A stretch of 33,094 bases of DNA from Sphaerochaetaceae bacterium. Lineage in GTDB: Bacteria; Spirochaetota; Spirochaetia; Sphaerochaetales; Sphaerochaetaceae. The position numbers and the translations under genes are program-made. Below are positions 17,121 through 24,242 of the stretch, in pieces; the stretch's first letter is position 1, and every line of letters begins with the position of its first letter. Location of the stretch: NCBI GenBank assembly GCA_016938475.1, contig JAFGUP010000004.1, positions 1-33,094 on the forward strand, given 5' to 3'. Below the pieces are notes generated by a model. It was not told where the DNA came from. It did no database searches and saw only the letters and a list, made by a program, of their open reading frames with translations.

Positions 17121-18074
17121 ATGAGAGAAACCTACTTCATCCAGCGAGGATACTTTTTCCTGCTGCAGGAGATCGGAGTGAACGTGCCTGCAGTACTCAA
17201 ACGATCCGGCCTGCCTGAGTCACTTTTCACCAAGGATCATTTTACGCTGTCTCAGGAGCACTACTGCAGATTATGGAAAGCGATTGAGGAAGAGAGCAGG
17301 CATAAGCCTTCCTGGGTTATCGACCTCCTTGACCGTTTTACCGCTGAAGTACTTGCCCCGCCGCTGTATGCTTCTCTGAGCAGTCAGAATCTGAAGACAG
17401 CCATACAGCGTATCGCTACATACAAATCCCTTATCGCTCCCATGCTCTTTTCATGCCGGTGGAACGATGAAAGCTTCACTCTGAGAATCGACTGGCACCA
17501 AAGCACAGAAACCCCTGCCGCCCTTGTTCTGTTCGAACTTCTCTTTGTGAAAAGGATCGCAGAAATCGGAACGAGGACCACGATTCTCCCGATGTCTCTC
17601 ACGGCGGTGAAAGCAGATGAGATAAACACTCACTACGGGTCGGTGCTCCAGAGTCCGGTTTTTGCGGGTCCGATCAACTCGATAACGTTCGCCCATGCTG
17701 ACGTTCTGCGCCCATTCGTCTCAGCGAATGATCTGCTCTGGAAGGTGTTCGAACCGGAATTACAAGCAGCGCTTTCGAGGGTTGACGGTGCAGTCACTAT
17801 GAGGGAGAGGGTCAAAGGGGCTCTCAGGCAGCTTATCCCTTCAGGACAGACAACGGTGGAAGCTGCCTCCATGAATTTGAATATATCCGTACGGACCCTT
17901 CAGAGGAAGCTTCAGGAAGAAGGGACATCGTTTCGTACCATTCTTTATGATTGCAGGGTCTCGCTTGCCCGCATGTACGGAAAAGAGAGTGGCTACACAC
18001 GAAAAGAGATCGCATACCTCCTCGGATATGCTGATACGAAGTCTCTTGACCGCCTGCTGCGTACTACCCGCTGA
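17121..18074 (+). CDS. AraC-family transcriptional regulator
   Basis: 317 residues. The N-terminal two thirds resemble the arabinose-binding-like sensory domain of OruR/ArgR-type AraC proteins (LPESLFTKDHFTLSQEHYCRLW is the usual opening). The C-terminal DNA-binding part is clear: TVEAASMNLNISVRTLQRKL is the first helix-turn-helix and YTRKEIAYLLGYADTKSLDR the second. The protein stops at RLLRTTR, about eight to ten residues short of the family's usual end (TG-x-SP-x-x-YR). It may be slightly truncated, or a variant lacking the last helix. Targets are unknown; the divergent lipoprotein gene is the obvious candidate. No ribosome site is seen. Confidence 0.85.
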   Translation: MRETYFIQRGYFFLLQEIGVNVPAVLKRSGLPESLFTKDHFTLSQEHYCRLWKAIEEESRHKPSWVIDLLDRFTAEVLAPPLYASLSSQNLKTAIQRIATYKSLIAPMLFSCRWNDESFTLRIDWHQSTETPAALVLFELLFVKRIAEIGTRTTILPMSLTAVKADEINTHYGSVLQSPVFAGPINSITFAHADVLRPFVSANDLLWKVFEPELQAALSRVDGAVTMRERVKGALRQLIPSGQTTVEAASMNLNISVRTLQRKLQEEGTSFRTILYDCRVSLARMYGKESGYTRKEIAYLLGYADTKSLDRLLRTTR

Positions 18075-18082
18075 ACGAACCT

Positions 18083-18115
18083 GCTGACGTGTTCCCCATG
18101 GCCATCACCGTCAGC
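18083..18115 (+). terminator. Hairpin after the AraC-type gene, weak
   Basis: GCTGACG (18083-18089) pairs with CGTCAGC (18109-18115) around a 19-base loop, 9 bases after the stop. No T run follows, so it is only a possible terminator. The rest of the 18075-18312 gap holds the degraded reading frame described separately. Confidence 0.25.
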
Positions 18116-18182
18116 TGTTACCCCGTCATCCGGAAATAAAGTCAATCTGGACAGGAAAAGGGAACAGGTAAGAACCAATCGC

Positions 18183-18330
18183 TCATGGAGTGCTGACGGC
18201 AGAAATCCGTACGACATGGCCACACCCGATGACAGAGCGCTCATAGCCGTGTTCTTCTTGAGAGTATGTATCTGTGCCCTCTTTTGGGACTATCTGGCCA
18301 GGTTCTGATGTATCAGCTGCTGAGAAAGAG
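18183..18330 (-). pseudogene. Possible remnant of a small zinc-ribbon/YjzC-like gene
   Basis: Downstream of the hydrolase, in another frame, the minus strand reads TSEPGQIVPKEGTDTY, then EEHGYERSV. This resembles the PGQ-x-(V/A)P-x-(S/K)G-x-Y opening of small bacterial YjzC-like and zinc-ribbon proteins. The frame then becomes unlike the family. A shift into another frame gives YGFLPSALHERLVL, which looks like the expected continuation. There is no good start codon of its own: the ATG at 18377 lies inside the hydrolase gene. This pattern fits a frameshifted, decayed gene, but the call is speculative. Confidence 0.3.
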
Positions 18331-19140
18331 CAGAGTCTCCTGCATCGCAAGATCTCTGGCCGCGTCATCCTTGTCATAGGGGATCAGGTGAGTTCCCCGC
18401 TCGAGATGAATCCATCGGTTGTTTTTTCCCTTCAATCCTTCCTGAATCAGAGGTCCGGTCTCTTGCGCGATCAGGGAATCCTCTCCTCCGGTGAACACGA
18501 GGGTATCGGTGAGGATGTGTGAGAGCTCAAGGAGCACCTGGCGCCTCAGCTTCTCCAGTGAAGCGATCTGTCTGAAGTACCGGTACGACCAGTACTCCTG
18601 TCCGAGGAACTGATCATCATCCTCGTCCCTCCTACCGTACAGCGGGTAGGACCGATCCCTTTGCCAGGAGACAGGTGAACGTTTCCTGAACAGGCTCATC
18701 AGCTCAAGCAGCTGAAGCGGTATCTTCTGCTGAAGCACAATGGCGGGAGCATAAAGAACCATGCGTTGCACAGGAAAAAGAGACGCCAGATGAGTGGCAA
18801 TCAGGCCTCCCATCGAGTGACCGATCAGGTATACCTGATCGTAGCGTTCCGTGAGTGTCTGATACGTATGCTGTGCACTGGCTACCCAATCTTTCATAGT
18901 CGTCTTCATGAAATCCTGTCCATTGGTCCCATGACCGGGGTAGCGCGGAGCATACACATCAAACCCTTCTTTGAAGAGAAGGTCAAGAGGAAGGAAGAGT
19001 TCCCCGGGATACCCGGTGTAGCCGTGCAGACCAAGAACAGCCTTGCTTACCTGCGTCCGGTGTTTCCTTTCAATCGGTCTTGCACAGGTCCGCACCGCAC
19101 TGTCAGTGTCTTTCATAAAACCGGAAGTCTCTGTTTTCAT
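18313..19140 (-). CDS. Alpha/beta hydrolase, carboxylesterase/monoacylglycerol lipase-like
   Basis: 275 residues. The oxyanion segment LGLHGYTGYP (36-45), nucleophile GHSMGG with S109, acid D221 (GGEDSLI) and H251 (RGTHLIPYD) complete a serine-hydrolase triad. The Est30/monoacylglycerol-lipase style HGYTG opening suggests an ester or acylglycerol substrate in the cytosol; there is no signal peptide. AGGAGGG (complement 19148-19154) lies 7 bases before the start, inside the end of the upstream LuxR-type gene. It is therefore the last gene of the operon that contains the RloAB-like pair. Confidence 0.85.
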   Translation of the reverse strand: MKTETSGFMKDTDSAVRTCARPIERKHRTQVSKAVLGLHGYTGYPGELFLPLDLLFKEGFDVYAPRYPGHGTNGQDFMKTTMKDWVASAQHTYQTLTERYDQVYLIGHSMGGLIATHLASLFPVQRMVLYAPAIVLQQKIPLQLLELMSLFRKRSPVSWQRDRSYPLYGRRDEDDDQFLGQEYWSYRYFRQIASLEKLRRQVLLELSHILTDTLVFTGGEDSLIAQETGPLIQEGLKGKNNRWIHLERGTHLIPYDKDDAARDLAMQETLLFLSS

Positions 19141-19143
19141 CTA

Positions 19144-20028
19144 TCATCCCTCCTTCTGCAGTAGATTCAGCAGGTCTATCCTGCTTCTGACATTCGTTTT
19201 GCTGAAAATATTCGCTACATGATTATTCACCGTATTTACCGATATGGTGAGCTCTTCAGCTATCTCTTTGTTGGTGTAGCCCTCTTTGATAAGGAGAATA
19301 ACCGAATATTCCCGTTCAGTTATCCGATACGCCTTCGCATCCTCCAAAGTGATCTCCTGGTGTGCATTCTGAGGCATCTTCCTGAAATAGATGAACAGAA
19401 AGACGATCATGATCACATTGAAAGCAAGATAGAAGGCCGCATAGAGGATATCAAGGAGAAACGGGAACATCAGCGTGATGATGAGAAGCGGAATCATCGA
19501 CAGGGTTACGATAAGCACCACCTTCGCCATGATTCGTGCCAGGTGGTTAGTGATGTCTTTTAGATTCCTCATAGGAAGTGAGAGAGCAAGAAAAAGGGAT
19601 AGAATGAAGATGACAGCACTGATCGGTCCGAACATTGTAATGGTCGGGAGCACAAGATCAAGGACACGTAACACGATGTATACTCCGCTGAGAATGTAGG
19701 AGATGAGTGCAAAGGGAGTACGCCAGGGTATGGCGAAGATCCAGGAGATGAAGTATGGGATGAAGACAATCAGGAAGGCAATATCAGCTATGATCACCGG
19801 CTCTATGATATAGGTGAACAACATCTTCACGAACTCGGAGGCAAAGACTCTCATGAAGACGATGAAGACATTCAGGCCGATGACCGCCAGGAGTGAACTC
19901 TCGAAAAGGAGAAGGTACTTGGTCCATTCCAGGTTTTCCCGAAGATGAAAAACCACTGAAAGGACCAGTGCCATACACCCGGCGGCGAATGCGAATATAT
20001 AGAGCAGCAGGATCAGTCCCTGAAACAT
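19144..20028 (-). CDS. Seven-helix membrane protein with C-terminal LuxR DNA-binding domain
   Basis: 294 residues. About seven hydrophobic helices occupy residues 4-215: near 4-27, 38-61, 68-92, 105-128, 130-152, 168-190 and 192-215. A cytosolic LuxR/GerE helix-turn-helix follows at 232-292: RITEREYSVILLIKEGYTNK, then EIAEELTISVNTVNNHVANI, then FSKTNVRSRIDLLNLL. All the usual GerE landmarks are present. It is predicted to be a one-component membrane-bound regulator that senses a signal in or across the membrane and binds DNA directly. No kinase or receiver domain is visible. It sits 13 bases after the RloB-like gene and 3 bases before the hydrolase gene. Confidence 0.87.
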   Translation of the reverse strand: MFQGLILLLYIFAFAAGCMALVLSVVFHLRENLEWTKYLLLFESSLLAVIGLNVFIVFMRVFASEFVKMLFTYIIEPVIIADIAFLIVFIPYFISWIFAIPWRTPFALISYILSGVYIVLRVLDLVLPTITMFGPISAVIFILSLFLALSLPMRNLKDITNHLARIMAKVVLIVTLSMIPLLIITLMFPFLLDILYAAFYLAFNVIMIVFLFIYFRKMPQNAHQEITLEDAKAYRITEREYSVILLIKEGYTNKEIAEELTISVNTVNNHVANIFSKTNVRSRIDLLNLLQKEG

Positions 20029-20041
20029 TATCGTGAACCCG

Positions 20042-20686
20042 TCAGCCGTTCTTCAGTCCGATAAGCTTCTGGTTATGACTCATATCTGCCGTGCCGCACA
20101 CCTGGGTAATATCATTAAGGAGTCTCGTCATCTGAACCGGCTGAAGTTTTCTTCCTCTCGATGCAGCCAGAGCATTATAGGTCGATGCATTAACCACTGC
20201 CTGGGCTTTAGCGTTGAAGAGTTTCAGGTGGATCGATGAGCCACCCTTCAGCAGATACTCCGCATCCGCTGAGAAACCGGGAAGGACACCGCGAAGAGCG
20301 CTGGTGATGACTGAGACATCCTGAATAGGTTCAGAGGGGATCTGCAGATGCAGCAGATACCACAGGGATACATCAGGTGCATTCCATGCCAGCTTCACCC
20401 TCTTCTTTTCTGCAAAGGCGGTAATCTCTTCTATATTCCGAGCATCCACGTTCATAGCCTGAGTAGAGAAGACACACCAGACGATATCATAATGCCCCTT
20501 CAATCGCTGTTTCGCAGCAAAGGTGATCTGTTCTTCAACCGTCTGTGCATCGAGTGCATGAAGCACAGTAAGATTCGTGTACCGACAGTCCTTCCGCATC
20601 TGGGAAAAGTAGAGAGCTTCAGCCTCGGTGGATGTGATAAGCAGGATCGTCTTTCGGGGAGTTTCTTTCATTCGTTTACGCTTCAT
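20042..20686 (-). CDS. RloB/AbiLii-like protein with altered active-site motif
   Basis: 214 residues. The layout follows the RloB family, which partners AAA15 ATPases in AbiL-type abortive infection. ITSTEAEALYF (17-27) corresponds to the usual EGE-x-TE-x-x-YF; YDIVWCVFSTQAMN (66-79) to YDEVWVVFD-x-D; and LAWNAPDVSLWYLLHL (99-114) to A-SNPCFELWLLLHF. The acidic D-x-D expected after VF is replaced by S-T-Q, and the SNP-x-FELW motif is partly lost. If family members are Toprim-like nucleases, this one may be inactive or have changed function. The start overlaps the ATPase stop by ATGA. The C-terminal half (120-214) is not recognisable. Assignment is from remembered motifs. Confidence 0.65.
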   Translation of the reverse strand: MKRKRMKETPRKTILLITSTEAEALYFSQMRKDCRYTNLTVLHALDAQTVEEQITFAAKQRLKGHYDIVWCVFSTQAMNVDARNIEEITAFAEKKRVKLAWNAPDVSLWYLLHLQIPSEPIQDVSVITSALRGVLPGFSADAEYLLKGGSSIHLKLFNAKAQAVVNASTYNALAASRGRKLQPVQMTRLLNDITQVCGTADMSHNQKLIGLKNG

Positions 20687-21924
20687 CGGTCTTCTCCTTT
20701 GACAGGTACTGCATTGAAAGAGTACTCACTGGTGATCGGAAGAGCTCCGTAGGAACCATTGATGTACAGTTGCCGAGCCATATCCTTCTTGCTTTTGGTG
20801 AAGCGGAAATCACTGAGGGAATAATACTCGGTGGCACTCACACTCGTTTTCTGTGCAAACCATACAGCGTCCCGCCGTAGCACTCCATCTTTGAGCAGTC
20901 CGGGATTACAATCAACCACGAGCATCTGAGAACTGATCCTGTTAGACCCTTCAAATACATTGACAAGATGCTCGAGAGCATCAGGATGAAGGAGCATTCC
21001 GAAGTCATCGATCACAAGGAACCGCTCACTGATAAAGCTCTCGAACATCGCTATCGCGATACTCGTAAGGCGTCTCAGCGAAAGAGACTCATTCGAGAAG
21101 TAGGAAGCATAGTGTTGTTTCACGTTTGTATGAACATAAATGAGCCTGTCTTCCTGTATCCTGAGATCTCGTATATCTGTGATATCGATTGACCAGAGGA
21201 AGTTGATCAGCTCAGCCTTCCACTCCGGATGAGCGGTCAGCTGGTCCACAATCTGTTTCTCACTGGTGGCAGAAAGCCCGAAGGGAAGGATATTCAAGGT
21301 CTCTTTGAACCAGGTGAACAGAGGATTGAGGGTAAGGGAATCTTTCGATGCCGCGATGGCAAGAAATGTCTGTCCCGGTAGAATCTTCTTCGAGACGCGT
21401 TTTTTCTCACCACGGTAATGTTTTCCCCATCTGAATGAGTAGGTAGACTCACCAGCTTCATCCACTGCTGTCAGTTTCCGTTCGAACATCATCTTGCGAG
21501 AACGTCCGACAAACAGGTAGTAGGACTCTTCGAATACCTTTTCACGGGTAGCAGCTAGCATATAGCGACCGGTGAGAGTCTTACCCGTCTCTTCGTCCTT
21601 TCCGAGGAGAATGGTCATGACGATCTGGGCAGGCTGACCCTTCTCTTCCGTGTAGGCGAATGCTGTGCCGGCAAGATACTGAACCGGACACTCCATCTCT
21701 ACAGGAGAGGTCACAATCGCCTTGAGCGCTTCCAGAGCCCGAATGAATGTACTTTTCCCCGCTCCATTGGGTCCGATAATAGCACACGTCTTGATCACAT
21801 TCAGTTTCTCATCCACCTCAACGACCTTATCACCAAGCAGCCGGTTGTCACGCACTGCTTCAAATGAGATGGTCTGCGGACTCTGAACCGAACGGAAATT
21901 GGAAATAGTCAGATCCAATATCAT
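20683..21924 (-). CDS. AAA15-family (RloA/AbiLi-like) ATPase with altered catalytic motifs
   Basis: 413 residues. The opening MILDLTISNFRSVQSPQTIS and Walker A GPNGAGKST (51-59) identify an ABC/SMC-like AAA15 ATPase. FLAIAAS, LVIDDFGMLLHPDALEHLVNVF and LRRDAVWFAQ, ATEYYSLSDF, YINGSYGALP follow the family closely to its end. Several usual catalytic residues differ. The Walker B glutamate is Asp (D306-D307). The signature ES-x-GT-x-RL reads ESLSLRRL (279-286). The switch TTHD is VVDC (336-339). ATP binding may persist while hydrolysis is weak or lost. GGAGG precedes the ATG. It is the second gene of the operon, 22 bases after the phosphatase gene. Confidence 0.82.
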   Translation of the reverse strand: MILDLTISNFRSVQSPQTISFEAVRDNRLLGDKVVEVDEKLNVIKTCAIIGPNGAGKSTFIRALEALKAIVTSPVEMECPVQYLAGTAFAYTEEKGQPAQIVMTILLGKDEETGKTLTGRYMLAATREKVFEESYYLFVGRSRKMMFERKLTAVDEAGESTYSFRWGKHYRGEKKRVSKKILPGQTFLAIAASKDSLTLNPLFTWFKETLNILPFGLSATSEKQIVDQLTAHPEWKAELINFLWSIDITDIRDLRIQEDRLIYVHTNVKQHYASYFSNESLSLRRLTSIAIAMFESFISERFLVIDDFGMLLHPDALEHLVNVFEGSNRISSQMLVVDCNPGLLKDGVLRRDAVWFAQKTSVSATEYYSLSDFRFTKSKKDMARQLYINGSYGALPITSEYSFNAVPVKGEDR

Positions 21925-21946
21925 ACAGTCCTCCCTCTTCTTTCGT

Positions 21947-22588
21947 TCATGCTATCGCAAATAAACGGTTCATGATACTCAGCACTCTCGGGTGCTCGGT
22001 CAGTGTTTGTGCAAGTAACGCCGGCACCTCAGGATTCCCGTGATTGTCTCCGGCTATGATGTCAATGAGGTCCCGCGAGAGATACTGATTGACCTCTCCA
22101 TTGTGGACCGCGGTACAGTTACTCTGGAAGAAGACACCCTGTTCCCTCAGTTTGTGTACAAGCGGATGGGTCGGACTCATCCATCGGTACCGCTCGATGT
22201 GAGCCAGAATAACAGCTCGACCCTGATCGATCTGCTCTCTGACGAACTTGATCAGATACATAGGTTCTATCATTGTCTCAACCTCGACAAGGATAAAACC
22301 ATGCAGGAAGGGGATCGCCTTCGGCTCTTTCGTGCTTCCGATAAAGGTCTCACTTCCAAGTTCAGCCTGTATACCTCGTTGTTCAGCTTCCTGAGCGAAC
22401 CAGGCGAACGTCGTCCTGATATCCTGTACGCGGGTCAACACGTTGGGATTATACAGATGAGGAGTTGCGACGATATGAGTAAACCCTGCCAGGGCATATG
22501 CATCAAGCATCGCGATAGAATCTTCCTGTGAAGCTACTCCATCATCAATACCCGGTAGCAGATGAGAGTGCATTTCAATGAAACCCAT
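21947..22588 (-). CDS. CpsB/CapC-like PHP-family phosphatase
   Basis: 213 residues of the PHP metal-dependent phosphoesterase fold, close to the CpsB/YwqE tyrosine-protein phosphatases. The metal and active-site residues are visible: MHSHLLPGIDDG (6-17), H44 in ATPH, E80 in GSE, H130 in AHIERY, and D181 and H183 in GDNHG. At 213 residues it is shorter than the usual 240-260. The capsule and exopolysaccharide genes that normally accompany cpsB are absent. It leads the operon with the RloAB-like pair, so its true substrate could be something else. AAGGA lies 6 bases before the ATG. Confidence 0.83.
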   Translation of the reverse strand: MGFIEMHSHLLPGIDDGVASQEDSIAMLDAYALAGFTHIVATPHLYNPNVLTRVQDIRTTFAWFAQEAEQRGIQAELGSETFIGSTKEPKAIPFLHGFILVEVETMIEPMYLIKFVREQIDQGRAVILAHIERYRWMSPTHPLVHKLREQGVFFQSNCTAVHNGEVNQYLSRDLIDIIAGDNHGNPEVPALLAQTLTEHPRVLSIMNRLFAIA

Positions 22589-22606
22589 GATGAATCCTTT
22601 TACGGC

Positions 22607-22635
22607 ATTATACCCTAAAGTAATCCTTTGGTACA
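22607..22635 (-). promoter_or_regulatory. Promoter of the phosphatase-RloAB-like-LuxR-hydrolase operon
   Basis: A perfect TATAAT on the minus strand (complement 22607-22612) is preceded after 17 bases by TGTACC (complement 22630-22635), a poor -35 with three of six matches. Transcription would start about a dozen bases before the phosphatase ATG at 22588. Confidence 0.55.
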
Positions 22636-22671
22636 GGTTTTTATCATCTAAAAGCAGGTTCAGGACGTATT

Positions 22672-23199
22672 TTAAAATTCAATACCCTGTTGAGGCGGGA
22701 TATGTTGCTGAAAGGGATGTTTCACCATCTCTATGGAACTCACGAGATCGCTCAGTTCAATAATTTCAGCTCGTGCGTTACGGCCGGTGATGGCTATATG
22801 GGGTCTGTTCTTCCTCTCCTTCACCTCAGACAGGTATTGCACGACTTCCGTTGTATCAAGATATCCGAGAGAGAGCGGATACGTGAATTCATCCAGAACC
22901 ACCAGGTCATACTCATCCGAATCTATCACCTGACGTGCGCGCTGAAACCCCTTCTCACTGCTCTCCCGGTTTTCTGCCTCGCTATGGTCCCAGGTGAAAC
23001 CTGCACCCCACTGTTCGAACAGGATATCGTGCGACGCGGCGAACCGTTTCTCTCCGGTATCCTGATCCTCGCTCTTGATGAACTGTATAACCGCAACCTT
23101 TCCATCATGTCCGAGAGTTCTCAGCATCATACCGAGGGCTGCGGTGGTCTTCCCCTTTCCGTTACCGGTAAAGGTGAGAATGAGTGGGTATCTGTTCAT
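22672..23199 (-). CDS. cobO: Cob(I)yrinic acid a,c-diamide adenosyltransferase, CobA/CobO/BtuR type
   Basis: 175 residues. It attaches the adenosyl group of ATP to the cobalt of corrinoids, for de novo cobalamin synthesis or salvage. The P-loop GNGKGKTT (12-19), AVIQFIK (35-41) and VVLDEFTYPLSLGYL, then ITGRNARAEIIELSDLVS and the C-terminal HPFQQHIPPQQGIEF, match the family closely. The start overlaps the lipoprotein stop by ATGA. No other cobalamin genes are present, which favours a salvage role (called btuR or cobA in other species). Confidence 0.95.
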   Translation of the reverse strand: MNRYPLILTFTGNGKGKTTAALGMMLRTLGHDGKVAVIQFIKSEDQDTGEKRFAASHDILFEQWGAGFTWDHSEAENRESSEKGFQRARQVIDSDEYDLVVLDEFTYPLSLGYLDTTEVVQYLSEVKERKNRPHIAITGRNARAEIIELSDLVSSIEMVKHPFQQHIPPQQGIEF

Positions 23200-24242
23200 A
23201 GCTGCCCCTGTGCTTCACTGTCGAGTGCGCCACGTTCCTTCATCGAACTGAGTAGACGGCTTATCTTGACATTGCCAGTATCTTTCCACCCTTCATCCAG
23301 GAGTTCTATCCCCTCGTCCCTGTCACCGAGGGCTTCCATGATCAGAGCCGCATTGTAGAGGGATGGAATATGATCCCGCCGTTTCCACTCTCTCAGAAAC
23401 GTATCGAGAGCTTCAACAAGATTCCCGTCCTTTGCAGCTTCGTAGGCATCTTCAGCCCTTCGGTTCTTCGGATCATTTTTCATGAGCGAGAACGAGACGT
23501 TTTTCACACTCGGTGCGATCTGGGAGAAGATACTGCTAGTGAAACGGCTGCCCATGTCACGCATAAGAGGGAGAACAGAGGGTGCAGACTGAACGGCATC
23601 TCCCGAAAGATCTATTTCTGTGGTCCTCGATGTTCTTCCCGAATACGTGTCTGAGGCGAGAAGAGCGTCGTTCCTGGAAGAACGTATCTCCCACGAGAAC
23701 GCGAGTCGCACCTCCTGGTCAATATAATAGACTAAGGCGGATTCTTCCACGAATATCGAGGGATCCACAGCTGAAGGCACCCTGTGTGTCTCTTCCTTCG
23801 CGTAGATGTATTCATCGATTTCCAGATCATCCGTCCACACTCTCATGTAGGCCTCATACCCCTGGTCGGCCAGCTGGGATGGTCTGTTGAGATATCTGTC
23901 AGCGACACCGCTTGAGGCCAGCGTGAAATAGGAAGTAGCCCTCGCCTCCTTCATGACCTGTTCATTGACGTAGGAGGCAAGCTGTTTTTCGATTCCTACT
24001 CTACTGCCTGAATACACAATGACAGGACTTGTCCCGCTCATATCCTCTATATAGGGAGAAGGAATCTCGAAAGGTCTGAATCGATACGGTTCTGCGGTCG
24101 CGATTGCCAGCGACCGATAGTTCGACATATCATGGGTTGCCGGAACCATGTAACTCATCGTGATCCGCGTTGCACAACCAGACAACACAAGAATAACAAT
24201 TGCCAGGACAACCACATACAGAAAAACTCTGTTCAGTTTCAT
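23196..24242 (-). CDS. Uncharacterised lipoprotein with C-terminal TPR-like region
   Basis: 348 residues, family not recognised. The signal peptide MKLNRVFLYV...LVLSGC has a perfect lipobox with Cys23, so the protein is predicted to be membrane-anchored. The middle (about 40-230) looks like a mixed alpha/beta globular domain: SYRSLAIATAEPYRF-type segments and VRLAFSWEIRSSRNDALLAS. The end (about 262-325) has alternating helices typical of tetratricopeptide repeats (AEDAYEAAKDGNLVEALDTF, SLYNAALIMEALGDRDEGIE). It is linked by ATGA overlaps to pdxA upstream and cobO downstream, so the three are co-translated. The overall plan resembles lipoproteins that carry a stress-response or envelope-assembly domain, but no function is claimed. 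Confidence 0.8.
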   Translation of the reverse strand: MKLNRVFLYVVVLAIVILVLSGCATRITMSYMVPATHDMSNYRSLAIATAEPYRFRPFEIPSPYIEDMSGTSPVIVYSGSRVGIEKQLASYVNEQVMKEARATSYFTLASSGVADRYLNRPSQLADQGYEAYMRVWTDDLEIDEYIYAKEETHRVPSAVDPSIFVEESALVYYIDQEVRLAFSWEIRSSRNDALLASDTYSGRTSRTTEIDLSGDAVQSAPSVLPLMRDMGSRFTSSIFSQIAPSVKNVSFSLMKNDPKNRRAEDAYEAAKDGNLVEALDTFLREWKRRDHIPSLYNAALIMEALGDRDEGIELLDEGWKDTGNVKISRLLSSMKERGALDSEAQGQL

